Assembly: GCA_037179515.1 (NCBI GenBank)
Contig: JAXCGZ010005734.1
Coordinates: forward strand, 42,501 to 106,500
Reading direction: 5' to 3'
DNA: 64,000 bases
Origin: Halocaridina rubra
Lineage: Eukaryota; Arthropoda; Malacostraca; Decapoda; Atyidae
Part shown: positions 10,123 through 19,900 of the stretch, piece by piece
How positions within the stretch are numbered: the stretch's first letter is position 1
Layout of the letters: the number at the start of each line of letters is the position of its first letter
Translations under genes and position numbers: made by a program
The notes under the pieces: generated by a model
The model's database searches: none
Told to the model about the DNA's origin: nothing
Seen by the model: the letters and a program-made list of their open reading frames with translations, nothing else

Positions 10123-10320
10123 AAGTATAGATCCATTACTAACAGCTATACCTTGTACTTCTTCAGATTTTGACATAACAGGCTCTCCACTAAAGTGCCC
10201 TTTCTCAGTGAATGGAGCTTTCTCAGAACTTTCTCCAATGAATATTTCTCTCCCTTCCTGCAAAAAGAAGAGGACCAGGAATACAATTTCATGCTTCCCA
10301 ATATCTACTTCGAAGGCTTG
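10123..10320 (+). CDS. ZWILCH: Candidate upstream exon of ZWILCH
   Basis: A pyrimidine tract (TTTTATTTCTGTTTT) and an AG precede an open 198-nt segment ending at a strong donor, TTG|GTAAGA. It leaves two bases of a split codon, exactly what the next exon (16830) needs, giving TG|T. The encoded SSDFDITGSPL resembles, from memory, the SDFSTG... region that precedes the LPPLWVRCD block of human ZWILCH. The length between those points is about 30 residues more than in human, which is a reason for doubt. The opposite strand is also open here (99 codons). Confidence 0.45.
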
Positions 10321-10489
10321 GTAAGAAATGGGATTCATAGTTTTATGAAAATGAGTACCCGTGTGTGTGTGTGACTCGAAGTTTTTGTTAATGCATCTCA
10401 AACATAAGAGTGCACTGTAAGTGTATGTGTTATCCAGCTTATCCTCACCTATTCTATCATATATTGCTACTGTTTGCCTTGTTTTGTCT

Positions 10490-10625
10490 CATTATTAATC
10501 CCTTCATGAATAGGAGTGGACACAGACGGGCTAGAGTTTAGGATTAAGCCTGGATGCTTTTCCTATTGCCATGCATTGAGCTCTATTGCGAGTTCCAGCA
10601 TACTCTATCCATGCTTACTTCATCA
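10490..10625 (-). mobile_element. SINE family A, minus orientation
   Basis: Carries the reverse complement of the family A tail (ATTAATCCC...GTGGACACAGAC) and centre (TTAAGCCTGGATGC). The tRNA-like head is too decayed to define. Confidence 0.6.
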
Positions 10626-10754
10626 GTCAAGTGATTTCTAAAAGTGAATCAAAGTTGGAGGGATTGCCCTCCCTATGATCCCTTATCCCACTCAGTTGCA
10701 TATTACCACATGCTGGGAGTACCATTTACAAATTTCTCTCATCTGCCACTAGAA

Positions 10755-10972
10755 TCAATGAAGTTCGGTTCCGGTTTTACGTCACGGACTCCCTTACCAA
10801 CCAAGGGCTAGGACGGTTGCCTTCTTGCGAAGGACTTGTTTTGGCAGATGTAATCCTTACACTGAGTGCATGCCTTTGCTAACCTCAGACCGTGACGGGG
10901 TGCGAACCCTCGACCTGACGCCTCAGAGTCGGAGACGCTACCGACTGAGCCACGGCGACTACACTAGAATCA
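10755..10972 (-). mobile_element. SINE family B, minus orientation
   Basis: Reverse complement of the copies at 29925-30510 and 58150-58343. On the minus strand it opens with GTGGCTCAGTCGGTAGCG (A-box-like) and GGGTTCGCACCCCG (B-box-like), then the CCTTCGCAAGAAGG hairpin and the GTCCGTGACGTAAAAC end. One of the best-preserved heads of this family. Confidence 0.8.
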
Positions 10973-11027
10973 ATGAAGTGCAGGGCATTAAATGATTTGT
11001 AATTGAATTCTTGCAAATGGGGGACCA

Positions 11028-11178
11028 TGGTAGCACATTGGCAAGAGCACTCAACTGTAGAAGTGACAAATCTGTGGTTGAGTCTACCCTTGGCATTAGG
11101 AAGAGCATGCTGCCTTAATACCCCAGCTCCAGCGTGTCTGTATCCACTCCTATTAGAATGAGGATTAATAGTTACACA
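11028..11178 (+). mobile_element. SINE family A
   Basis: Head GGTAGCACATTGGCAAGAGC, B-box-like GTGGTTGAGTC, centre CCTTAATACCCCAGCTCCA and tail GGATTAATAGTTACACAAAA in the family order. Confidence 0.7.
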
Positions 11179-11514
11179 AAAGCAAACAACTAAATTCATA
11201 CAATACATCCAAGAATTTTTTTTTTTCACTGGAAAATTAGTACACTTGCATCTACTTTTAAGAAATTACAGTCTAAAGAATCAAGCCTTTTTTCACTGCA
11301 CCATGTCATATCAAGTAATAACTTAAATCCATTGTACATTATTAATAAGAATTCAATTGAGATTTGGTTTTAGGCTGTTTTTAACAGCTGGCTGAATACA
11401 GAAAAAAGGTATTTCTTGCTGCTAGCTGGCAAATATCATATGGTTGTTCTGATACTACCAGGCTTTTTAGGTGTACATTTAGTGATAATCTTCCAATATT
11501 GAAGTTTGCTGGTG
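11179..11514. other. Intronic spacer
   Basis: No repeat or exon recognised, apart from short T and A runs. Confidence 0.4.
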
Positions 11515-12150
11515 TATGGTTCCTCAAACTTTCCCAATTAGGGACAGCTTGGGAGGGGACTATACTTGTTTGGAAGTGGTTCTTCAAATTTTCCTAATTA
11601 GGGATAACTTGGAAAGGGCGATGCTTGGTGAAAAATGGATCATCAAAGTTTCCAATTTAGGAATAGCTTGGGAGGGGGCTAGACATTTTGGGAAACTTTT
11701 CCTCTAACTTTCCCAATTAGGAATAGCTTGGGAGGGGGCTATAACTTGTTGGGAAATGGTTCCTCAAAAATTTCCTAATTAGGAATAGCTTGGGAGGGGG
11801 CTGTAATTGTTTGGAAATGGTTCCTCAAAGTTTCCTAATTAGTAATAGCTTGGGAGGAGGCTCTTTATGTTGGGGAATGGTTCCTTAATCTTTCCCAGTT
11901 AGGAATCGCTGGGGAGGGGCTATACTTGGGATATTGTTCCTCAAAGTTATGTAATTAGGGATAACTTGGGATGGGGTCAACTTGTTAGGAAGTGGTTCCT
12001 TCAACTTTCCAAATAGGGATAGATTTTGAGGGGCTATACTTGTTGGGACATGGTTCCTCAAAGTCTCCTAATTAGGGATAGCTTGGGAGGGTGCTATGCT
12101 TGTAGGGAAATGGTTCATCAATCTTTTCCAATCAGGAATAGCTTGGGAGT
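11515..12150 (+). repeat. ~59-bp minisatellite, about 11 units
   Basis: Units open with GGTTCCTCAAA-like sequence (about 11518, 11578, 11637, 11697, 11758, 11818, 11878, 11936, 11994, 12052, 12111) and contain TTAGGGATAGCTTGGGAGG. The units are diverged but in register. The last one stops within TAGCTTGGGAG where a LINE J fragment begins. Confidence 0.95.
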
Positions 12151-12797
12151 TCTATTGCATTTTCATAATTACTTTTCCTCTTCTCAATTACTAAAAATTG
12201 ATAAAAACACCATCCATCCTTGCTTAGAATACTGCTCTTTCATTTGAGGTGCTTCTTATAATTATCTCCTTGATAGAATTGCATCTAATGCCTTAAAACT
12301 AGTTAGAACTCTTCTACTTGCAGTCTTTATTTTCTTTTTCTTCGCTGAATGGTATGCTATCTTTTCTATTGGTACTACTTCCATCATGGCTCTGATGAGT
12401 AGGCAAATTGCATCCCTCCCCCTGCTGGCAAGGCCGTGTAACACACACCAAGCAGCCTTGTCACACATGTATTATGTGGAGATTTGCAGCTCGCAGATTG
12501 GTCGCTACAGTGACTGTTTCTTTCCTTCCATGTACAGACTGGTACTTTCTTCCTCCTTCTGATTTCCCTAACTGTTATGACCCTCCTTCTAAAAACTGAT
12601 CTGTTGTCATCTCAGGGCCTAATGCAGCCATATTTCTAGGTCTTCATTTCTTTAACTATTATTTCATCCTGCTCTTATATTATCATTGTCTAATTTCTGC
12701 CTCGCTCCTAAATAGCTGCTTATTATTGTTTTCAATGTATTTTGGTGCTTGGGTCCAATGAGGGCAGTTTTCTTTGTCTGTTCTGGTGTCGTGTAAT
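12150..12797 (+). mobile_element. LINE family J, copy 2 (3' part only), decayed
   Basis: Homologous to 2905-3560: a coding trace HNYFSSSQLLKI, then HPCLEYCSFI, YNYLLDRIAS, and the 3' untranslated signature GAGGGCAGTTTTC...GTTCTGGTGTCG. Many stops and indels occur. It lacks the RT catalytic motifs. It abuts the minisatellite on the left and the minus-strand LINE on the right. Confidence 0.8.
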
Positions 12798-12930
12798 AAT
12801 AATAATAATAAGCCTTTATTTCCAAAGTACATTGGGTATTCAAATAAGATACATATATATTCCAGATAGACATCTGTGGTGTACGATATAGACATACTAA
12901 AACAAACAAATCATAAAGATGAGTGTACCA

Positions 12931-14664
12931 TTAAAAATTACAAGTAAAATCTTCCTTTAAGAGTAACTTATTAAGATTATATTTAAAAGTATACACTGAA
13001 CCAGCATTTTTTAGTTCTCTGGGAAGCTGATTATATAAATGAGGTCCACGAATGTTTATATCTCTTGAGCCAATATCAGTTTTAGACCTTCGTACTAATA
13101 AATCTTCCCCTTGACGGGTAGTTAACCCGGTAACTGAGCTTACTGTAGAAAAATTATACAAGCAATCAGGAAGATTGTTTCTTAGTATATTAAAAACAAA
13201 GGTACATATATCAAAAACATATTTATCTCTAATCTTTATCCATTCTAGATCTTTTAAAACAGGAGAGATGTGCTCGTATTTTCTTACATTGCCAACAGCC
13301 ACTCGTGCTGCAAAGTTTTGTAACTTTTGTATTCTTTGTAATTGAGTCTTATTTGTACATCCCCAAACTTTGAGACAGTAATTAATTAAACTCATAGCTA
13401 AGGAATGGACAATTATTATACGAGTTGATGTTTCAAATGAGTCTTTTACCCTATTTAGATATATTAGAGTACCCATTACTTTTTTATAAATTTCATCTAT
13501 ATGCATTTCAAAATTCATGTAACGGTCAAAATAGACACCTAGGTTCTTTACCGAGTTCGTTGGCTTAATGATATTGCCGTTAAAATTTATATGAAGATTG
13601 TCATCAACTTCTGATAATAATTGTCTGGATCCGATAAGAATAGATTGGGTTTTAGTTTCATTAAGTAACAAACCATTTTTTAGAAAATAACGTTTAGCCA
13701 TATACAAAATTTCTTCTGCTCTACGAATAATATTTTTTAAATCATTAATTTCTCCTTCAATTAAGATTTGAGTATCGTCAGCATATTGAATGACATAACA
13801 GTTAGGTAAATATTTTACTAGATCGTTTACATATATTAGAAAAAGTATAGGTCCTAGGATCGATCCCTGAGGGACCCCAAACAATACCTTCTTGGGACTT
13901 GAAACTACATCTTTTATTCTGACTGACTGGTAGCGGTTTTTTAAATAGTTCTTGAACCAGCTTGGGTCAGTGTTCATTTTTTTGCATTTTTCTAATAAAA
14001 TACTATGGTTTACACTATCAAAAGCTTTAGAAAGATCGAGTAGTAGTAGCAGTGATATTTTCTTATTATCTATATTTTTGTATATTTCATCTGATATTTT
14101 CAATAAGGCAGTTTCAGTTGATAATTTTGGCCTGAAACCGTGTTGACTTTTTGCAATAAGTTTATTTTTTTCAAGAAACTCACTTAACTGATTTGCAACA
14201 ATCTTTTCAAGTATCTTTGATAAAATTGGTAGTAAAGAGATTGGTCTATAGTTAGAGACGTCGTCAGGATTTCCATTTTTAAAACCAGGAATTACATGGG
14301 GATTTTTCCATAAATCTGGGTAAATATTGGTAACTATGGAAGTATTGATTATTACCGTCAGATAATATGCTATTACAAATAATGAATCTCTAATAAAACG
14401 AAAACAAATTCCATCTGATCCATATGCATTAGAGTCTTTCAGATTTTTTATTACTAAGATTACTGTATTACAATCTACTGTAGTAGGGTTAAAGACATCA
14501 TTACTTCTATTGAATGCACTATGTTCTTCCAAATTAACATTATTATTATTATTACTACCATCATCACTATTATCATTACCATTACTACCACCATCATTAT
14601 TATTTACACCTATCAACATTACTATTATTATTACTACTACCGTCATCATTATTATTACCACCAT
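12931..14664 (-). CDS. LINE reverse transcriptase
   Basis: The domain runs from about residue 60 of this 577-codon frame to the end. It includes NYRPISLLPILSK, LLLLDLSKAFD (catalytic D210), GVPQGSILGP (PQGS 265-268), YADD at 294-297 and the C-terminal RGPHLYNQLP block. All three catalytic Asp residues are present. The first 40 or so residues (MVVIIMMTVV...) come from the repeat-rich linker read in the wrong frame. In the correct frame the linker is Asn/Asp-rich and joins the endonuclease frame. Apart from that frame change no stop interrupts the domain. Confidence 0.9.
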   Translation of the reverse strand: MVVIIMMTVVVIIIVMLIGVNNNDGGSNGNDNSDDGSNNNNNVNLEEHSAFNRSNDVFNPTTVDCNTVILVIKNLKDSNAYGSDGICFRFIRDSLFVIAYYLTVIINTSIVTNIYPDLWKNPHVIPGFKNGNPDDVSNYRPISLLPILSKILEKIVANQLSEFLEKNKLIAKSQHGFRPKLSTETALLKISDEIYKNIDNKKISLLLLLDLSKAFDSVNHSILLEKCKKMNTDPSWFKNYLKNRYQSVRIKDVVSSPKKVLFGVPQGSILGPILFLIYVNDLVKYLPNCYVIQYADDTQILIEGEINDLKNIIRRAEEILYMAKRYFLKNGLLLNETKTQSILIGSRQLLSEVDDNLHINFNGNIIKPTNSVKNLGVYFDRYMNFEMHIDEIYKKVMGTLIYLNRVKDSFETSTRIIIVHSLAMSLINYCLKVWGCTNKTQLQRIQKLQNFAARVAVGNVRKYEHISPVLKDLEWIKIRDKYVFDICTFVFNILRNNLPDCLYNFSTVSSVTGLTTRQGEDLLVRRSKTDIGSRDINIRGPHLYNQLPRELKNAGSVYTFKYNLNKLLLKEDFTCNF

Positions 14665-14665
14665 T
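14540..14665. repeat. Trinucleotide low-complexity tract inside the LINE ORF
   Basis: Interleaved ATT, ACC, ATC and ACT triplets encode runs of Asn, Asp, Gly and Ser on the minus strand. The endonuclease frame and the RT frame overlap here, so slippage in the tract most likely caused the frame change. Confidence 0.85.
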
Positions 14666-16096
14666 TCTAGTATTTATTTCATTTATTATTTCTTTTTTTG
14701 TTTTTTCTAAGGTTTTTTTCCCCACTTCAGCGAAAAAATTATTGAACTCTTCTGCTTTAGCACTTACATCTACCTCATCGGGTATAATTGATATGTTACT
14801 ACTTTTATTACAGTTATTGGAAAGCATGGTTTTAGCAATTTTCCATGTATCAGAGATATTGCCTTTAGCGTTTTGAAATTCATTTTTGTAATACTGTTTC
14901 TTACTGCTACTTAATAATGATTTTACTTGTTTCTTTTGCTCTGTAAACTTTTCTCTTAAAGGGATATTATCTCTTTGTAGTTTTACTTCCTTTTGTAGTT
15001 TGTCTCTTTCTTTCATAATGTTTTTTATGTCATCTGTTATCCAAGGAGCGGGGGGACGAAATATTTCTCTTGTCACGAGTGGTGCACATCGTTCTATACA
15101 TGATGATAAGACACTGGTTAAAATTCTTACTTGTATATTTATATTATCGGTATATAGAATTTCATTTAATTTATGTACTTCATTCATAAGTAAACTACAA
15201 AGTAATTCTTGTGAATAATTTCTTAAGCATCTGAATGTTTTAAAGATTGGTTGTCTCTTTGGTTTGCGAATATTTAGGGACGTTACAATTTCCTCGTGGT
15301 CTGCTATAGGGCTTGGCATTACGTCACACTTAGTTATCATATGTTTGGAGTTTGTTATTACTAGATCGATTTGGGAAACTGAAGTGGGAGTGATTCTAGT
15401 TGGTTTATTTATAATCTGTTCTAGATTTAAATTCTTAATAAGTCTACTCATTTTATTTTCTCTTTTTAGTTGATCATCATTAAAATCGCCATATATAAAA
15501 ACTGGTTTGTTTTTTAAAATTATCTCCTTAAAAACGTCCAAAATATAGCTAAAAGAGGTTACCGGGGCTTTGGGGTGGCGGTACACGCAGCCTATGATAA
15601 TAGAAGGAAACTTTTCATGTTGGACAGAGATCCATTTATCTTCCACTCCTTCGTGCTTCTCAGTTTCAAGATTTAGTTCAGTGGCCTTCAAATAATTTTT
15701 AACAAATAAACATACACCTCCACCTCTACCACTGTCATAGCGATAAATATTATATGAAGGAATATTAATAAATGCATTATTAATTGACGGATACAGCCAT
15801 GATTCGCTAATGCAAAGAACATCAATATTTTCTTGTACAAGCATATGTTCAATTTCTAGTATATGGGATAACAGAGATTGTGCATTTATATGTACGACAG
15901 ATAATCTATCATTATATTTACAAGTAACTTTCACATTGGCACTGTCTTCTTGGCCATGATTCTCAACGTCCATAGTAATAGGCGAAGAATTCTTCTTCAT
16001 CATCATCTCCTTGGAAGGAAATGAATTCCACTTCTGGTGATAGAGACATTGGCTCTTGTGGTTGGAAAGAACTGGAGTTCCAGTCATTTCCCACAC
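14600..16096 (-). CDS. LINE apurinic-type endonuclease and linker
   Basis: This 498-codon frame nicks target DNA to prime reverse transcription. The endonuclease/exonuclease/phosphatase fold is marked by N71 (HINAQSL), E99 (ISESWL), VYRHP at 171-175, GDFND with D204 and N206, D244 (QIDLVI) and D266-H267 (PIADHEE). These cover the metal-binding and catalytic positions. The usual SDH is ADH here. Residues 350-470 form a lysine-rich linker and a segment (EFNNFFAEVGKK) that precedes reverse transcriptase in CR1/Jockey elements. The frame ends in the Asn-rich tract. Residues 1-64 are not recognisable. Confidence 0.88.
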   Translation of the reverse strand: MWEMTGTPVLSNHKSQCLYHQKWNSFPSKEMMMKKNSSPITMDVENHGQEDSANVKVTCKYNDRLSVVHINAQSLLSHILEIEHMLVQENIDVLCISESWLYPSINNAFINIPSYNIYRYDSGRGGGVCLFVKNYLKATELNLETEKHEGVEDKWISVQHEKFPSIIIGCVYRHPKAPVTSFSYILDVFKEIILKNKPVFIYGDFNDDQLKRENKMSRLIKNLNLEQIINKPTRITPTSVSQIDLVITNSKHMITKCDVMPSPIADHEEIVTSLNIRKPKRQPIFKTFRCLRNYSQELLCSLLMNEVHKLNEILYTDNINIQVRILTSVLSSCIERCAPLVTREIFRPPAPWITDDIKNIMKERDKLQKEVKLQRDNIPLREKFTEQKKQVKSLLSSSKKQYYKNEFQNAKGNISDTWKIAKTMLSNNCNKSSNISIIPDEVDVSAKAEEFNNFFAEVGKKTLEKTKKEIINEINTRNGGNNNDDGSSNNNSNVDRCK

Positions 16097-16140
16097 ATGG
16101 GGTGGCTATAGTGACAAGGAAACTGCATACACCATTGATA

Positions 16141-16829
16141 ATTAAATGTAGGGGGGATCTTATAAAGAATGAGTAAGTTACCTAACCTAACCAAACAATT
16201 TATGGGGTTTCTTAACTTTTCATGGGGTTCTGGTGATTACTCATCATTATATGGTCCAAGGGGTGAGTAGTGAAGAAAGTAGTAAATGAGGGTTGACTTT
16301 TATGCAAACATGTCAATTGTATTTGCATATTAGGTCGGTTATTATCCCCAAGTAAGATGTAGTAATATATTTATTTTTTTGAAATCGTCATCTGAATCAT
16401 ATTTTAATCCAATTGAAATTTTATAAAGAAAACAAAAATCACCAAGCTACGATTGCATTGGTTATCTATCCCTAAGCCACCGGAGGCTTGAATATTTACG
16501 TGTTCTGAAGTCTTTTAATAGTACTGTACGAGTACTTACCCTTCGGGTGACCCAAGCTGAGTTGTGGGTGGGAATTGAGCCAACCCCTTATCCCTAAAGA
16601 GCTTAAAAGAGTGATCAAATGCTATTAGCATTTGGTAAATGTATGACTTGACTCGCCCACCCCCTTATAAGGGGATGCGAATGCACACTGAGAGCTACGT
16701 ATATGATGTACCTTAAAATCTTTAAATGGTTAAACATTCATGTCTACTCACAATTATGTTTATATTAATATCTTGTCCCAAAATGAGATAATTCTGCTCA
16801 ATATCTTTTTTTCCCTCTTCATTTTCAAG
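16141..16829. other. Intronic sequence upstream of a ZWILCH exon
   Basis: Contains one family C repeat (16470-16715) and a pyrimidine-rich acceptor just before 16830. No other feature is recognised. Confidence 0.5.
16470..16715 (+). repeat. Interspersed repeat family C
   Basis: Contains GGGTGACCCAAG, CTTATCCCTAAAGAG, GAGTGATC and the terminal stem CCCC-TTATAA-GGGG followed by a GTATATGATGTAC tail. Confidence 0.7.
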
Positions 16830-16926
16830 TATGGTCGCCATGAGATTCAACTTGGCCCTGAAAACCCTAGAAAATGCAACTGAAAGACTTCCATTGTGGG
16901 TAGTGTGTGATGGTAAAGATGCACAG
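16830..16926 (+). CDS. ZWILCH: ZWILCH exon A
   Basis: Acceptor TTCATTTTCAAG, donor CAG|GTAAAG. The first base completes a codon from the preceding exon and the end is in phase 0. Only one frame is open; it encodes FNLALKTLENATERLPLWVV and CDGKDAQ, matching the PLWVxCD block of Zwilch. Confidence 0.88.
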
Positions 16927-19900
16927 GTAAAGAATATTTAGTTTTATATTATTCTTTGTACATAAATAGACATCTGGGGACAGGGGTAGTGCAGTGTTTG
17001 GAGCATCAGACATGAGCAGTGACAAACCCATATTTGAGCCCTCTGTAGGGCGTTAGGAAATGCATCCATCCTTAATTTCTCAGACCAAACCTATTCATGT
17101 CCAGCCTCTTAATAGAGATTGATAGTAATAGATATAATGGCATATAGCATCATACAGAGAGAGATCTTGTTTTTTCCATTAAGCCCACTGTGGTGTTTTC
17201 AGAGCAATATGAAATGATGTTAGAATAAGTCATTTCCACTTCAACATTATTTTTCAGTGCTTGTGCTAGCATTAAATCAGCTGTGTATGCTCTTATAACT
17301 TAGAATGAATTTGCTCAAATATTGGAATTTAGAGAAACTGTGTAGTCCTTTATATCTATTTATATACAGACGCCATAATCCCCCTTAGAAGTAGGGTGAC
17401 TGAGTAAAGTAAGACACTTGACACCTTTTGGGGGGAAGATACAATGGGAGGAATGCTCAATCCTCCCGCTCCTCCCCATTTAGTCTACTTTAATGACACA
17501 CAGGAGAACAAGGAGAAGGTACTCTTACCTCCCTCTCTAGTCCTTTGTATACTATTAGAAAATTTTTTTATGTATCCTGCAAGGCACCATCTGCAGAAAC
17601 CAGCAAAATGCCTGTAACCAGAAAATATTAATCTGAGACAGTAGAGTCTTCCAACTCTGCTCATCGTCACCTCTCAATAGTTCTTTGAAGAATATCAAAT
17701 TAAGGTTGAGATTATTTTTAGGCTTTTACCTTTCCCCATTAATCACATCCGACTGTAAAGGGACTTATGTTGGTAGTATGTTTTCTCACTATCCCTTGAT
17801 ACATTATATCTAAAAATATATAGCTTATAAAATATCATCTCAGCCATAAATTGTTTATGGCATCTGCTTTGCTTTTCATACCTAATATTAGCCTCAGAGA
17901 TGATGTGTTTTCTAGGGCACTCACTTCTACGGAGTACACCATAATGGGGACTCGTATTCTCGAATTGTTGTTACTGCTTCAGGTCCATATGATAATTTTG
18001 ATGTCCTCACCTTAGACCATCTTAAAGCTCATCATATAGTTGCATGTGCCACTAAAAGGGTGAGTCTTATTTACTATGTAATTAGTAGATAGCATTGGGG
18101 ATAAACCACCTGCAGCTTTTTGGCCTCGCAGCAGAAGAACCTCGCTCACTTACCCTGTGGATGACCCAAGAAGGATGGTTGGGGGGGGGGGATAATTGTA
18201 GCAGACATTTATCCCCAAGAGAGTAAGAGGAGTGATCGTATATTAACTACAGATTAATGTGTGCTTTGAATCTGCCACCTCTCTTGTTAGAGGGATTGTG
18301 GCTATTGTAAATGTATGTATAGAGAGAATAAAATATGCTCCTTTTCAATTTCACCACACCCATTAGAATTTTTCAAAGTTTCCAGAGATTTCTCTTGAAT
18401 ATTACCCTACCACATACAGTGGTGACCACAACCGACGAACAAACCTACGCACAAACAATATTTTGAATAAATTTTGACCCCAACCCACGAACACACGTGT
18501 TGGCCAAGCCACCACATGTCCCACTCACCCGCTCTCAGTTCAGCATTGGTGCCCACACTGTGTGGTTCATTCCTGATATGTTCATAGTTCTTGCTTTATT
18601 TTCCATTGTTTTACCTTTCATATAGCCCTTATTATGGCTTCTAAGAAAGTTAAAAGTGGTAGTGATATTGGGGGACTCTCCTTCCAAAAATTAGTCCCCC
18701 TCCTCCTCCACCACCATCCACATATGCCAGCAACAATCATTCTCTAAGGTAAATACAGTACTGTTTCTTACCTACGTAATTTTTTTTTTACCCTCAATAT
18801 GTACTCTTTCCTACTGTATTTGTTATTAGTGAGAGAATGTGGCAACTTTTTTTAAGTTGGACTTTGCTATTTTATACTGAATATCAACTAGTGTATACTG
18901 TATACCTGAATATGTACATGTTTTACTTTAGTAGAGTAGAATGCCTTTCTATTATTAATGTAATTTTCCTTTTACAGATGAAATACATATAACCTGTATT
19001 ATATTTCATGTTTTAGTGACTAGAAAAATTTTTAAATGAATATTTATTGTGACCAGATGAACTGATTAATTGAATTTACATGGGAAAAATAAATTCAACC
19101 CAAGAACAGTTTTTGAGAACGGATTAAGTTCGTGGGTTGGGGTCACCACTGTATTTAATTGTCTAATATTTTATTGGCTACATTGTTTTACAGCTTAAGT
19201 CAGTATGGATATACAGTATATTATATTCAATAAACATCTTGTCATATTCCTTCAGCCACATGTGGCAAAAAAATTAAAAGTTTTTACTAATTTAAAATAA
19301 TTGTTAAGAGAACTGTATATTATATGTATATAATCACTTACTCTTCTGACTTTGGGTTCATGTATCATATATTTTTGTCTTTAATACAGTATATATCAAA
19401 AGCTTGGCAGTGTGCTTGAGACATGATTTAGCTGTTAAACTATTTAAACAAATCTTTTAAAAGAACTATATAACCTGGATGTAAGTTCATACTCTTCTGT
19501 CACTTGGTTCACTTACCATTTGTTATTTGTATTCAATATATCACTAGGTTGAAAGCGCAGTAAAGGCAACGTATACTGTTCTGGCAAGTGAAGACGAAAA
19601 TGCAAATTCGGGCCTCGAGTTAACTTGTTCATGGAAGAGAATTTTGGAAATCCTCACGCCCCCAACCCTGGATGCAGACACCAACGCAGTTAGTATCGTT
19701 TTGATGTTTTATTTTCTTTCTCTAATATACTGTATAATTTTTTCCCACAGTGTTTTTGCATACTGGTAGAACAGGCTGTATGCCATTTATCACTTATCCT
19801 ATGAATAAATTAGGCCTGAATAAGAAAAATACATTATGCATACAAAAACGAAAAGGTAAAAAGGATATACTATGATTGCTGTTGTTGACCATTTTATGTT

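Larger units (their letters stand above)
12798..16140 (-). mobile_element. LINE with endonuclease and reverse transcriptase (CR1/L2/Jockey group)
   Basis: A nearly complete second ORF is encoded on the minus strand in two long frames (16096-14600 and 14664-12931), joined through a low-complexity stretch. The 3' end, on the left, carries a short (ATT)n tail at 12798-12812. The GVPQGS and YADD motifs and the lack of an RNase H place it in the CR1/L2/Jockey group rather than the I/R1 group. No first ORF is visible to the right of 16100, so the 5' end is probably truncated. It lies in the presumed ZWILCH intron, opposite to the gene. Confidence 0.88.

Noticed and set aside
10102..10401. 99-codon minus-strand ORF opposite the candidate ZWILCH exon
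   Set aside because: No family recognised and no splice support; the plus strand has acceptor, donor and matching phase. Kept as a reason for doubt.
11515..12150. Regularly spaced repeats considered as a CRISPR-like array
   Set aside because: The whole 59-bp period repeats with no unique spacers, in a eukaryotic intron.
16176..16193. CCTAA repeats resembling arthropod telomere sequence
   Set aside because: Only about two units, in the middle of other sequence; chance is sufficient.
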